64,000 nt of DNA, taken from contig JAOSKM010000001.1 in the NCBI GenBank assembly GCA_027493625.1, positions 525,489 through 589,488 on the forward strand, given 5' to 3'. Made by a program: the position numbers and the translations under genes. Positions 53,358-61,932 of the stretch are shown one piece after another (position 1 is the stretch's first letter; every line of letters starts with the position of its first letter). The DNA comes from Planctomycetota bacterium. Lineage in GTDB: Bacteria; Planctomycetota; UBA8742; UBA2392. The notes beneath the pieces are model-generated. The model ran no database searches. It saw nothing but the letters and a program-made list of their open reading frames with translations, and was not told the origin of the DNA.

Positions 53358-53510
53358 GTCATGACATACTACAGGCCAGTTGATGAAATGGTGGCGCAAA
53401 TTGTGGTGTAGAGATGTGCTTTTGCCCTTTACATCGCTGTGTAACATCGCTTCATTAAAAGCCTTCTACCGTTTGGTCCTGCCCGCAGGGGCAACTTCAG
53501 GAGAATTGTT

Positions 53511-53896
53511 ATGCCACAGAAACGTAAGGGTTTCACGCTGATCGAGCTTCTGATCGTCGTGGTTATCGTGGGCATCCTGGCGCTGGCGGCCATTCCGCTC
53601 ATCACCAGCAACACCCGTGACGCCCGCCGCGCAGAAGGCACCCAGCTCATGCAGTCCGCCCGCGACTGGTGCCGCACGACCTACGCCAAGAAGGGCACGT
53701 TTGACGCCGAAGCAGTAGCCGCTTTCGGCGTAGAGCACGCCACGAATCAGTGGAAGGGTAACTACTATTCCGTTGACAACACCCTCCGACTGACGCCGCT
53801 CCGAAAATCGCGTCAACTGCCGTCAACACCAGTGACAAGAACGGCACGCTGACGTTCAACTGGGGCAGCGGCGAGAGCGACATCGTTTGGAACTAA
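53511..53896 (+). CDS. Type IV pilin / major pseudopilin (1-nt deletion)
   Basis: A ~128-residue prepilin with a short basic leader and the methylation/processing site KG|FTLIELLIVVVIVGIL, with Glu5 of the mature form, cut by PilD. One C is missing in CCC at 53782-53784. With it the frame reads VDNTPPTDAAPKIAS and ends GTLTFNWGSGESDIVWN at 53896, a typical pilin C-terminus; as written the frame stops at 53852. The ribosome site is CAGGAG. A strong terminator follows, so it is probably expressed alone at a high level. Confidence 0.88.
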
Positions 53897-53914
53897 CAGC
53901 TGCCATCCACAGGC

Positions 53915-53947
53915 AAAAGGGACCCTGCGGGGTCCCTTTTCTTTTTT
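53915..53947 (+). terminator. Terminator of the pilin gene
   Basis: An 11-bp stem (AAAAGGGACCC with GGGTCCCTTTT), loop TGCG, then CTTTTTT: a textbook intrinsic terminator 18 nt after the corrected stop. Confidence 0.93.
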
Positions 53948-54132
53948 CAGGTCTGTACGATTACCGGGTCTTGAAGTGAGACAGGATTCATCCGTCGTGT
54001 TTTGCCGGCTGGGCCGGAAGCACGCAAGTGTCGGTTGATCGCATCACCTCATCAGGTTCTGAAAGATTTTCTTTGAAATGTAGCCTACACGTTGTATTGT
54101 TCCTGTAAGAAATCTTGCACGGGGTGTGAATC

Positions 54133-54657
54133 ATGCGCAACATTCGTTCCAGCCGACGGGGCTTCACTCTGGTTGAAGTCGGTGTCGCCACCTTCATCAT
54201 CACTGTCGTCGCCATGGCCGGTTTCGCCTACTACAGCACCGCCCGCGTGGCCGAAATCCGCGAATGGCACGAACAGAACGCGCTGTTCATGGTGGAACGG
54301 GAAGTAGAGGCCTGGCAGGCCAACGGCTACACCTCACTCGCAGGCTTCGGCGCCGCCGACTGCGGTCCCGCCAACTACCTGCCCTACGGCTACCGCTTCG
54401 GCACGCCCGACCCGGACTGGAACGTCGCTAACCGCTCCAAGGACGTGGTGCTGGACGGCGTCACCTACCGCATCCGCGCCCAGAACCTGTACAACGCCAA
54501 CACCGGCAACGATTATTACAGGCAGGAGATCTGGGCCTCTCCGGGCGGGCCGATCACCTACTATTATCGCCGACTGAACATCATCGTCCAGTGGGGCGGC
54601 CTGTCAGGCACGACCTCCATCTGGAGCACCAACGCCGAAACCCGCATGGCCCGCTAG
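54133..54657 (+). CDS. Minor prepilin (PilV-like)
   Basis: A 174-residue prepilin with leader ending RRG|FTLVEVGVATFIITVVAMAGFAYY. The body is rich in Tyr and Trp, as for minor pilins that prime the filament. It is followed 15 nt later by a second prepilin. Which minor pilin type it is cannot be settled, since these diverge fast. Confidence 0.82.
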   Translation: MRNIRSSRRGFTLVEVGVATFIITVVAMAGFAYYSTARVAEIREWHEQNALFMVEREVEAWQANGYTSLAGFGAADCGPANYLPYGYRFGTPDPDWNVANRSKDVVLDGVTYRIRAQNLYNANTGNDYYRQEIWASPGGPITYYYRRLNIIVQWGGLSGTTSIWSTNAETRMAR

Positions 54658-54672
54658 GACCGGAGAAGAACC

Positions 54673-55263
54673 ATGAACAACGTCAAACTCATCCGCAGCC
54701 GTCGCCGTGGCTTCACACTGGTTGAGATGCTGGTCGCCCTGGTGGTCTCCAGTATCCTGCTGGCAGGCATGGGGACGGTCATGGTCGTCCTGTTCAAGGG
54801 CATGCGCGAGTCCAGCCACTTTGCCGAGGCTACAGGCGCCGTTGACCTGATCCGTCAGCTCAGCTTCGACGCACGCACCGGAAACCGCATCCTCTTCCCC
54901 GCCACCGACGGAACTCCCGGCGACTACTCGGCCGGCGGCTTCACCGGTGACCAGATCACGTTCAACAGCCTGCGTTACGACCCGGGCACCGATACCACCA
55001 CGACTGTCACGATCACCTGGGAGTCGCGCCGCCCCATCGCAAACCCCACCGATCCTTTCACCGTCAACCGCTTCATCGACGATACGCCCGAAGACCCGGC
55101 CAACCCGGCCGATGACGTGTTCACCTTCGGCCAGTCGGGCCTGCTGAGTTTTGACATCGTGCGCAATGCGGCCAACTCGTTCTCGGCCAGCATGGAGAAC
55201 TCCAGCGGTGACGAGACGGTTGAAGTGCAACTGGCAGTGACGCTGCGCAACGTGATCAACTAG
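54673..55263 (+). CDS. Minor prepilin (PilW-like)
   Basis: A 196-residue prepilin with leader RRRG|FTLVEMLVALVVSSILLAGM and an outer part rich in Thr, Asp and Gly. The arrangement (LVEMLVALVVSSILL, then a larger C-terminal domain with an acidic loop FIDDTPEDPANPADDV) is like PilW/GspJ proteins. It forms an operon with the preceding prepilin; AGGACCGGAGAAG lies before the start. Confidence 0.82.
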   Translation: MNNVKLIRSRRRGFTLVEMLVALVVSSILLAGMGTVMVVLFKGMRESSHFAEATGAVDLIRQLSFDARTGNRILFPATDGTPGDYSAGGFTGDQITFNSLRYDPGTDTTTTVTITWESRRPIANPTDPFTVNRFIDDTPEDPANPADDVFTFGQSGLLSFDIVRNAANSFSASMENSSGDETVEVQLAVTLRNVIN

Positions 55264-55294
55264 TGCAGGCTTGAAGTTTACCAACCCGCTTGCA

Positions 55295-55321
55295 ATGGCC
55301 CTTCTGTGACAGGAGGGCCAT
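55295..55321 (+). terminator. Terminator of the minor-prepilin operon
   Basis: ATGGCCCT and AGGGCCAT arms around an 11-nt inner part, followed by GCTTTTG. It separates the prepilin genes from the PilM-to-PilQ operon, 31 nt after the stop. Confidence 0.65.
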
Positions 55322-55426
55322 GCTTTTGTATCTGCTTGCTGCCAAGGGTGTTGACGATTTCTGACCGCCTCTCTATCTTCTTTGCCGTTGACTCATTTCA
55401 AATAACCAACTTTTACGGAAGCGCCC

Positions 55427-56701
55427 ATGGCAACCCTCGCCGTCGGCATCGATGTCGGGACTTCCTCGGTAAAGGCGGTGGCGCTCAAGCGCACCGGTTC
55501 GGGCTATGCGCTGAAAAGCGTAGGCCAGGCCGACATCCGCCGCTCAGAGTTCCATCCCGAGGAATCACCACAAGCGATTGCAGAAGCCCCACTTAGGGCC
55601 CTCGAACGCGTTTCGCAGGATTCCTCCTTCGCCAAGAAGCCCTGCGCCTTCGCTGTTTCGGGCCCCCGCGTGGCGCCCCGCCTGTTCAAGTTCCCCTCGA
55701 TCCCCAAGGGTGAGGTCGAACAGGCCATCCGCTTCGAGGCCGAGCAGATCATCCCCTTCGACCTCGCCCAGGCGGCCCTTGACTTCGTGCTGTTCGACGA
55801 AGCCATGGAAGAGGGCAAGCCTGTGATGGAAGGGCTGGTGGTTGCGGTCCACAAGGAAGAGGTGGACAAACGCTACGTGCTGCTCAAGAGCGCCGGCTTT
55901 GACCCGGTGGTGCTCGACATCGATACACTGGCGCTGGCCAATGCCTACGCGGAAACCGAGGGCATGAACGAGCGTGAAACCGTGGCCCTGATCAACATCG
56001 GCGCCCGTTTCACCAACCTCAGCATCCTGCACGGCCCGCGCCGCACCTTCGTGCGCGACATCGCAACCGGCGGCGACATGCTCAGTCGCGCCATCAGTGA
56101 AATCTACGGGCTTGACCTGCCCCAGGCCGAAAAGCGCAAGCGTGAGGCCCAGTACACGCCCCTTGACGACCTCGAGGGCGGCGGCATGGGCGACGACTTC
56201 GGCGGCGGCGGCGGCGCCACGGAGGGCTTCGGCGACACCGAGGGCTTTGAGCCGATCGACGAAGGCAACGAAGAGTACGTGCTGCTTGACAGCGACCAGA
56301 CGGGCTTTGAGGCCGGCGACACCATGACCGACGCCGACAGCTTCGAGGCCTCGGGCCAGACCCAGAGCGGCATGGACGCCGCCCAGCGCATCTCGGCCAA
56401 CCGGGCGGTGCTGGCGGACGCCCTGGGCGACCTGATCAGCGAAATCCAGGATACCTTCAAGTACTACATCAACCGCCGCATCATCCCGCGCGTTGACAAG
56501 GTGCGCCTGTGCGGCGGCACGGCGAAGTTCCCTGACATCCAGGAATTTTTCGCCGGGCAGCTCGGCGTACCGACGGAACTCTGGAATCCGTTCGCGCGCA
56601 TCGACGTCGGGGGCGTGGCGGGCAAGTATCCGCCCAACTTCCTGGATGAACTGGGTCCGATGATGGCCGTCGCCACCGGTTTGGCGATGCGTCAGCTCTA
56701 G
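55427..56701 (+). CDS. pilM: Type IV pilus assembly ATPase-like protein PilM with an acidic insertion
   Basis: Actin-like cytoplasmic protein that binds PilN and links the pilus motor to the envelope. The actin-type phosphate loops VGIDVGTSSVKAVAL (start) and VALINIGARFTNLSIL are present, plus LCGGTAKFPDI near the end. At 424 residues it is about 70 longer than usual. The extra part (about 240-320) is a Gly- and Asp/Glu-rich low-complexity stretch (GGGMGDDFGGGGG, then EPIDEGNEEYVLLDSDQ) placed before the DTFKYYINRR helix. It starts the operon. Confidence 0.9.
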   Translation: MATLAVGIDVGTSSVKAVALKRTGSGYALKSVGQADIRRSEFHPEESPQAIAEAPLRALERVSQDSSFAKKPCAFAVSGPRVAPRLFKFPSIPKGEVEQAIRFEAEQIIPFDLAQAALDFVLFDEAMEEGKPVMEGLVVAVHKEEVDKRYVLLKSAGFDPVVLDIDTLALANAYAETEGMNERETVALINIGARFTNLSILHGPRRTFVRDIATGGDMLSRAISEIYGLDLPQAEKRKREAQYTPLDDLEGGGMGDDFGGGGGATEGFGDTEGFEPIDEGNEEYVLLDSDQTGFEAGDTMTDADSFEASGQTQSGMDAAQRISANRAVLADALGDLISEIQDTFKYYINRRIIPRVDKVRLCGGTAKFPDIQEFFAGQLGVPTELWNPFARIDVGGVAGKYPPNFLDELGPMMAVATGLAMRQL

Positions 56702-56719
56702 TCTGCGTAAGGGGCCGGA

Positions 56720-57409
56720 ATGTTTGAACTGAACCTGATCAAGGACAAGGCGAAGGCCCGCCAGAGACGGCGTGTGATCTTCCTGGCCGTGGTGAGCATC
56801 CTGTTTCTTGCCGGCCTGCTGTCCATCTTCGTGGGCAGCCTGTTCTGGCGTGAAACCACGCTGCTCGACACAGCCAACAAGGAAATCGCTGACGTGGACG
56901 GCCGGCTCAAGGCCATGAAAGCCGACCTGGACATACGCGAGCCCGCCGCCCGCAAGCGCCGTAACGCGCTGATCAGCGCCTGGCACGAAGACGTGGCCGT
57001 GCGCCAGGACCGCCCCTACTTCAGCCCGATCATCCGCGACATCGTCAACTACCACCCGGCGACGGCGCGCTTCTGGTACAACTCGGTCTCGATCACCACC
57101 AACACCGAGTCCGCGGGCCCCCGCGGCACAGGCGCCGAGGGCGCCGTGGCGATGTCCAAGACCCTGATGGGCACCCGCGGCCTTGAGGCCAGCGGCTACA
57201 TCCAGATTGAGGGCTCGGACATCCTGACGGAAAGCGAGCTGCGCACGGTTGCCCGGCAGATGGACGGCATGCGCAAGCTGGTAGGCGAGCCGAAGTTCAC
57301 CCTGGACATTGCATCCGAGGTTCAGCCGGGCGGCGACTCGGAAGCCTCCCGTTACGTGCCCTTCACCATGAGGGCCGCCCAGACCCAGTTCTCGCGCGAA
57401 GCGCCGTAG
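56720..57409 (+). CDS. pilN: Type IV pilus assembly protein PilN
   Basis: A 229-residue bitopic inner-membrane protein. The N-terminus MFELNLIKDKAKARQRRR is the PilM-binding FxxNLI-type motif. One membrane helix (VIFLAVVSILFLAGLLSIFVG) follows, then a coiled coil and a periplasmic ferredoxin-like domain (GYIQIEGSDILTESELRTVARQM). It starts 18 nt after pilM. Confidence 0.88.
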   Translation: MFELNLIKDKAKARQRRRVIFLAVVSILFLAGLLSIFVGSLFWRETTLLDTANKEIADVDGRLKAMKADLDIREPAARKRRNALISAWHEDVAVRQDRPYFSPIIRDIVNYHPATARFWYNSVSITTNTESAGPRGTGAEGAVAMSKTLMGTRGLEASGYIQIEGSDILTESELRTVARQMDGMRKLVGEPKFTLDIASEVQPGGDSEASRYVPFTMRAAQTQFSREAP

Positions 57410-57421
57410 GAGCGACCGGAT

Positions 57422-58057
57422 ATGGCAAAAGGAGCAGGATCTTCGGGTGGTGACTGGACGGCCGGCATCGTGGCCATCGTGGCCGCGTTACTGCTGGGCA
57501 GTGCTCTGCCGATCGGACTCTACTTCGGACTGTTTAAGCCGAAGGAACAGGAACGTATCGACGCCCAGCAGAAGCTTGAACAGGTTAAGGTGGACTATCA
57601 GATGATGCTGGCGCGTGCCGACCGGGTTCGCGGACTGGAAGAAGACGGCGTGAAAATGGCGGACGACATCAAGGAACTTGAGTCCCCGTTCGCCGTGGGA
57701 GACCCGGAAAAGCTGGACGTGCCGGAAGTGCGCGCCACGTTGCTGCGCCTGGCCGAGAACCACAAGCTGGAGTTGCGCCCTGAGCGACAGGCGCGGCTCG
57801 GCGCGGAGGTGGTGTTCGCCGGCGGTGAACGCATTGCGTTCGAGAAAGGGCTGCAGGCCACCAAGCTGCAGATCGAGGCCAGGGCGCGCTTCCACGACTT
57901 CGGACGTTTCATCACCGAGATGGAGACGCTCGAGAATTACGTGATCATCCCGGAGTCGCTGGTCTGCACCGGCGACGCCAACGGGGGCAACGACCACACC
58001 TTCATCATGGTGGTGTACGTGATTGAGCGCCGTGACGTGGATGCCATCGGTCGCTAG
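57422..58057 (+). CDS. pilO: Type IV pilus assembly protein PilO
   Basis: A 211-residue inner-membrane protein: helix at AGIVAIVAALLLGSALPIGLYFGLF preceded by a short Gly/Ser start, a coiled coil (ERIDAQQKLEQVKVDYQMML), and a periplasmic domain (KLQIEARARFHDFGRFITEMETLENYVII). PilN and PilO form a dimer that connects PilM to PilP. It lies 12 nt after pilN. Confidence 0.87.
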   Translation: MAKGAGSSGGDWTAGIVAIVAALLLGSALPIGLYFGLFKPKEQERIDAQQKLEQVKVDYQMMLARADRVRGLEEDGVKMADDIKELESPFAVGDPEKLDVPEVRATLLRLAENHKLELRPERQARLGAEVVFAGGERIAFEKGLQATKLQIEARARFHDFGRFITEMETLENYVIIPESLVCTGDANGGNDHTFIMVVYVIERRDVDAIGR

Positions 58058-58077
58058 GGCTGGAAGGAATCTAGATC

Positions 58078-58818
58078 ATGGATAAGCAGACCAAACAGCT
58101 CATCGTGCTCATCGCCCTGATTGTTGTCGCGGGCGGCATTGCCGCTTTCATGTTCCTGGGCGGAGAAGACGACGTGCCTCCGGCCAAGCCAGCCACACCG
58201 GCCGCGCCCGCGACTGCTGCCACACCGACGGCACCGGCGACCGCGCCGGCCGGTGCGGCAGCCACACCCGGCGCCAAGCCGGGGCAGCCCCGGTCGTGGT
58301 TGAACAGGACCTGGAAATTCCGGAGCCCGTCAAGCCCACCACGCCGCGCTACAAGTGGCCCTGGCCGGACGGCAAGGCCTGGACGCCCGGCCCCAATGAA
58401 GTGGCCGCGTTCGACCCGCTGCTGGTCCAGAACATCGACGTGGTGGACCCCAAGCGCCGCGAGTACATCGAGACTCTGAAATCTGAATGGGTGCTGGTCG
58501 GGTTCCTGGAAACCACACAGGAAGTGCCCATCCTCGGTGAAGACGGCAAGCCCGAGATGGACGCAAACGGCAAGCCGAAAACCGAGGTCAAGCGCGTGCT
58601 TGAGGCGTGGTTCAAGGACAAACGCCGGCCGTACCGCGAAAAGGACCGCTTGACCAACACGCGCTTCACGATCGAAAAGATCTTCCTGGACCGCGTGTAC
58701 ATGTCCGGAGAGCGGCTCCGATTACAAGGTTCGTTCCGGCGTTGACCTGCTGGGTGACACCGGCGCCAAGCTGACCATCTTCCTGGCCGACGATGACAGG
58801 CATGAGGCCGGCAAGTAG
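58078..58818 (+). CDS. pilP: PilP-like pilus assembly protein (two indels)
   Basis: The position between pilO and the secretin and the domain order suggest PilP, which links PilNO to the secretin. An N-terminal hydrophobic helix (LIVLIALIVVAGGIAAFMFLGG) is followed by an Ala/Pro-rich linker (PATPAAPATAATPTAP) and a beta-rich domain. Missing C in CCCC at 58288-58291 and a 2-nt loss in the GA repeat at 58707-58713 break the frame. Corrected, it runs GQPPVVVEQDLEIPEP and MSGESGSDYKVRSGVDLL, ending at 58818 with about 247 residues. It has a membrane helix where classical PilP has a lipobox. Confidence 0.7.
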
Positions 58819-58872
58819 TAAAGCGACTGAGTGAAAAGCTCCTGCACTGCGCAGGATAAATGGGGGGATTCA

Positions 58873-60957
58873 ATGGCCAAGCTGACCCGTGGCGGTCTGA
58901 TTCTGCCGCTTCTTCTGTTGATCATGACCGGGATGTTCCCGGCCGGCCTCTCCGCACAGGACGAGCAGCCGTTCAAGCCGAACCCGACGGACCCGATCAC
59001 GGTGGACTTCGTGCAGAAAGACCTGCACACCGTGATGCACTACATCGCGCTGCGGTCGGGCCTGCAGATCATCGTCGAGGGCGAAGTCGCCGTGAAGTTG
59101 ACGGTCATGTTCCGCGACGTGATCCCACGTGACGCCATCCAGTCCATCTGCAAGGCCAACAAGCTCGACTTCATCGAGGACGGCAGCGTGATCATCATCA
59201 AGCGCCGCCCCCAGGAGGCCGCGCTGGCCAACGTGGTGAAGGGCGAGGTGGACGGCCGCTTCAACGTCAACTTCGAGTCGCATGAGCTGGTGGCCGCCAT
59301 CATGGAAGTCGCTTCCGTGACCAGGGCCCAGGTGTTCGTGCCGGCCGTGCCGCCCCAGGACCAGGACCAGGCCCCGCGCCGCGGCGAAGACGAAGAGGAA
59401 CAGACCAGGCGCGTGATCCAGATCCAGGAGCGCAAGATCAGCATCTACATGCGAGAAGCGCTGCCCGGCACGATCCTCAAGCGCCTGGCGGATCTGGGTG
59501 ACCTGCTTTTTGAAGAAAAGGCCATCGAGAACGCGGTGCCCGGCGCGGATGTCGGCTACGAGTTCAAGTACCGCGCCACCCGCCCGGCCGGCCCGATCAT
59601 CGGGGATGACCCGGACAAGCCGATCGAGACCCGCGACTGGGTCGTCACCGGCGCCAACATGAACCAGTTGAAGAACGAAGTGCAGAACCTGCTGAGCCCG
59701 GTCGGCAAGATTGTGGTTGACGACACCACTGACTTTGTACTGGTGCGCGATTTCACTGACAACCTGACTGTCATCGCGGCCTTCCTGGACCCCCTGGTCA
59801 CCATGTTCGACGAAGAGGCCAAGCGCAAGCTGTCCGAGGTCGACAACCTGGTCGTGCGCGAGTACCCGCTCACACGCAATGCCTCCGATGCCGCGATGCT
59901 TGGCCAGATCCAGAACGTGCTGTCCGAGAACGGCCGCGTAATCGCGAACCCGGACCGCAACAGTCTGATCGTGTATGAAGTCGAGTCGCGCATCAAGGAC
60001 ATCGACACCATCATGCTGGCCATGGACACAACGCCTGAGCAGGTGCTGATCACCGCCAAGCTGGTCGAGGTCAGCCTGGACGACTACATGGGTTACGGCC
60101 TCGAGCTGTTCACCAGCCACTCGGCCGACAACCTGAACGACGGTCGTTTCACAGGAAGTTCGCAGGACACGCAGAACACCGTGGGCGGCCTGTTCGGCCA
60201 GCCGACCGGCTTTGACCCCTTCTTTGCCACCTTCACCAATCCGCGCATTGACGTGCGCTTGGAGCTGCTGGCCAACGAAGGACGTGTGGAAACGCTCAGC
60301 CAACCGACCCAGATGGTAAGCAACCGCCAGCAGGCGCGGATCGAGGTTGGTCAAGAAATTCCGTACCTGCAATCTTCGGGCGCCACCGGCGGCACCACCA
60401 CGGCGTCGGTTTCGTTCAAGGAAGTTTCGATCGTCATGGAAGTGACGCCCACGGTGCTCGAGAACGGGCTGATCCGCCTCGAAGTAACCGTCACCGTGCG
60501 CGAAGTGATCGGCAACGTGGCCATCGAAGGCAACAACACCCCGGTGCTCAGCAAGCGCGAGAGCAAGACCGACGTCTTCATCCGTGACGGCGAAACCCTG
60601 GTGATGGGCGGCCTGATCCGCGAGCGCGAACGCAGCGAAGAAAACGGCCTGCCCTTCCTGAAGGACATCCCGTTCCTGGGCTACCTGTTCAAGAGCGCCA
60701 ACCGCACCACCAGCAAGACCGACCTGCTGTTCTTCCTGCGCCCGCAGATCGTCAACGTGTTGAAGCCGGCCCAGATCAGTGAAAACGGCGAGTCGGTGGA
60801 ACGCGACCTGCGCCCGCTGATCTACGAAGAGGGTGACCAGAAGAAGGCCAACATCCGCGACGGGCGCTACCGCAAGCTGGAAATCGCGCCCAAGCCGGCC
60901 TGGTACAACGACAAGGCGCGCCCCAAGACCGGCGCGGAAGTGAAGCCCGGCGCATAG
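58873..60957 (+). CDS. pilQ: Type IV pilus secretin PilQ
   Basis: Outer-membrane channel for the pilus. The 694-residue protein has a signal peptide (LILPLLLLIMTGMFPAGLSA), an STN domain (ITVDFVQKDLHTVMHYIALRS), N0/N1-type domains, and the secretin core with VTPTVLENGLIRLEV, ETLVMGGLIRERE and the closing LPFLKDIPFLGYLFKS. The ATG at 58873 has GGGGGGATTCA before it; a GTG at 58831 gives a poor signal peptide. The N-terminal part has a charged inter-domain insert (APRRGEDEEEQTRR). Confidence 0.92.
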   Translation: MAKLTRGGLILPLLLLIMTGMFPAGLSAQDEQPFKPNPTDPITVDFVQKDLHTVMHYIALRSGLQIIVEGEVAVKLTVMFRDVIPRDAIQSICKANKLDFIEDGSVIIIKRRPQEAALANVVKGEVDGRFNVNFESHELVAAIMEVASVTRAQVFVPAVPPQDQDQAPRRGEDEEEQTRRVIQIQERKISIYMREALPGTILKRLADLGDLLFEEKAIENAVPGADVGYEFKYRATRPAGPIIGDDPDKPIETRDWVVTGANMNQLKNEVQNLLSPVGKIVVDDTTDFVLVRDFTDNLTVIAAFLDPLVTMFDEEAKRKLSEVDNLVVREYPLTRNASDAAMLGQIQNVLSENGRVIANPDRNSLIVYEVESRIKDIDTIMLAMDTTPEQVLITAKLVEVSLDDYMGYGLELFTSHSADNLNDGRFTGSSQDTQNTVGGLFGQPTGFDPFFATFTNPRIDVRLELLANEGRVETLSQPTQMVSNRQQARIEVGQEIPYLQSSGATGGTTTASVSFKEVSIVMEVTPTVLENGLIRLEVTVTVREVIGNVAIEGNNTPVLSKRESKTDVFIRDGETLVMGGLIRERERSEENGLPFLKDIPFLGYLFKSANRTTSKTDLLFFLRPQIVNVLKPAQISENGESVERDLRPLIYEEGDQKKANIRDGRYRKLEIAPKPAWYNDKARPKTGAEVKPGA

Positions 60958-60968
60958 AAGACAAGCTG

Positions 60969-61868
60969 GTGAGTAACACGGACCGCAGCAAAGACAACTT
61001 CGAGCGCCTGCTCAGCCGGATGAATCCGCTGGTTGAGCAGGCGCTCAAGCGCTATGCATGGCCCAAGTCCGACGCCCCCAGGCGCCTGACCGATGCCATG
61101 ACCTACTCGCTGCAGGCCGGCGGCAAGCGTCTGCGCCCCATGCTGGTGCTGGCTGCCTGCGAGGCCGTAGGGGGCGAGCTTGAGCCCGCGCTGCCCGTGG
61201 CCGCGGCTTTCGAGATGATCCACACCTACAGCCTGATCCATGATGACCTGCCCGCCATGGACGACGACGACCTGCGCAGAGGCCGTCCGACCTGCCACAA
61301 GGCCTTCGACGAAGCCACCGCCATCCTGGCCGGCGACGCCATGGCCACCTACGCTTTCCAGGCCATCTTGACCCACGTCAGTGAGCCCGCAAAGGCCGTC
61401 GCCGCCGGGCGCGAGCTCGCCATCGCGGCCGGGCTTGAGGGCATGGTGGGGGGCCAGATGGCCGACCTGGAGGGCGAAGGACGCACCCCCAGCGCGGATG
61501 AACTGCGCTATATCCATGAGCACAAGACCGGCGCGCTGATCACCGCCGCCGTGGTGTGCGGCGGAATCATGGGCGGTGCGGCTGACAGCACGCTGCAGCA
61601 CCTGCGAGAGTACGGGCAGGCGATCGGCCTCGCATTCCAGGTGATTGACGACATCCTGGACGAGACCGCCACCGCCGAGCAGCTTGGCAAGTCGCCGGGT
61701 AAAGACAGCGCCAGCGACAAAATGACCTACCCGCGCCTCTACGGCCTTGAGGGCGCCCGCAACTACGCCGAACAGCTGATTTCAGAGGCCTGCGGGCACC
61801 TGCAGGGCCTCAAGAAGGCGGACGCGCTGCAGACCATCGCCGAGTACTTTGTAGCCCGTACGTACTAG
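60969..61868 (+). CDS. ispA: Polyprenyl (farnesyl/geranylgeranyl) diphosphate synthase
   Basis: Short-chain trans-prenyltransferase that condenses DMAPP and IPP. The 299-residue enzyme has GGKRLRPMLVLAACE, the first Asp-rich motif in HDDLPAMDDDDLRRG, GLEGMVGGQMADLEGE, and the second in FQVIDDILD. Chain length is probably C15-C20. It starts at GTG, 11 nt after the secretin, and precedes dxs, the usual pairing. Confidence 0.92.
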   Translation: MSNTDRSKDNFERLLSRMNPLVEQALKRYAWPKSDAPRRLTDAMTYSLQAGGKRLRPMLVLAACEAVGGELEPALPVAAAFEMIHTYSLIHDDLPAMDDDDLRRGRPTCHKAFDEATAILAGDAMATYAFQAILTHVSEPAKAVAAGRELAIAAGLEGMVGGQMADLEGEGRTPSADELRYIHEHKTGALITAAVVCGGIMGGAADSTLQHLREYGQAIGLAFQVIDDILDETATAEQLGKSPGKDSASDKMTYPRLYGLEGARNYAEQLISEACGHLQGLKKADALQTIAEYFVARTY

Positions 61869-61932
61869 AACCGCCCGCCGGGGACGGCTAAACTCAACAA
61901 TTTGCCGCATTGGCGCCGAGACCGAGACACGG

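Noticed and set aside
53511..53896. Programmed frameshifting in the pilin gene
   Set aside because: The break is a one-base loss in a short C run, with no slippery heptamer, and nine other genes show the same type of defect, so error is simpler.
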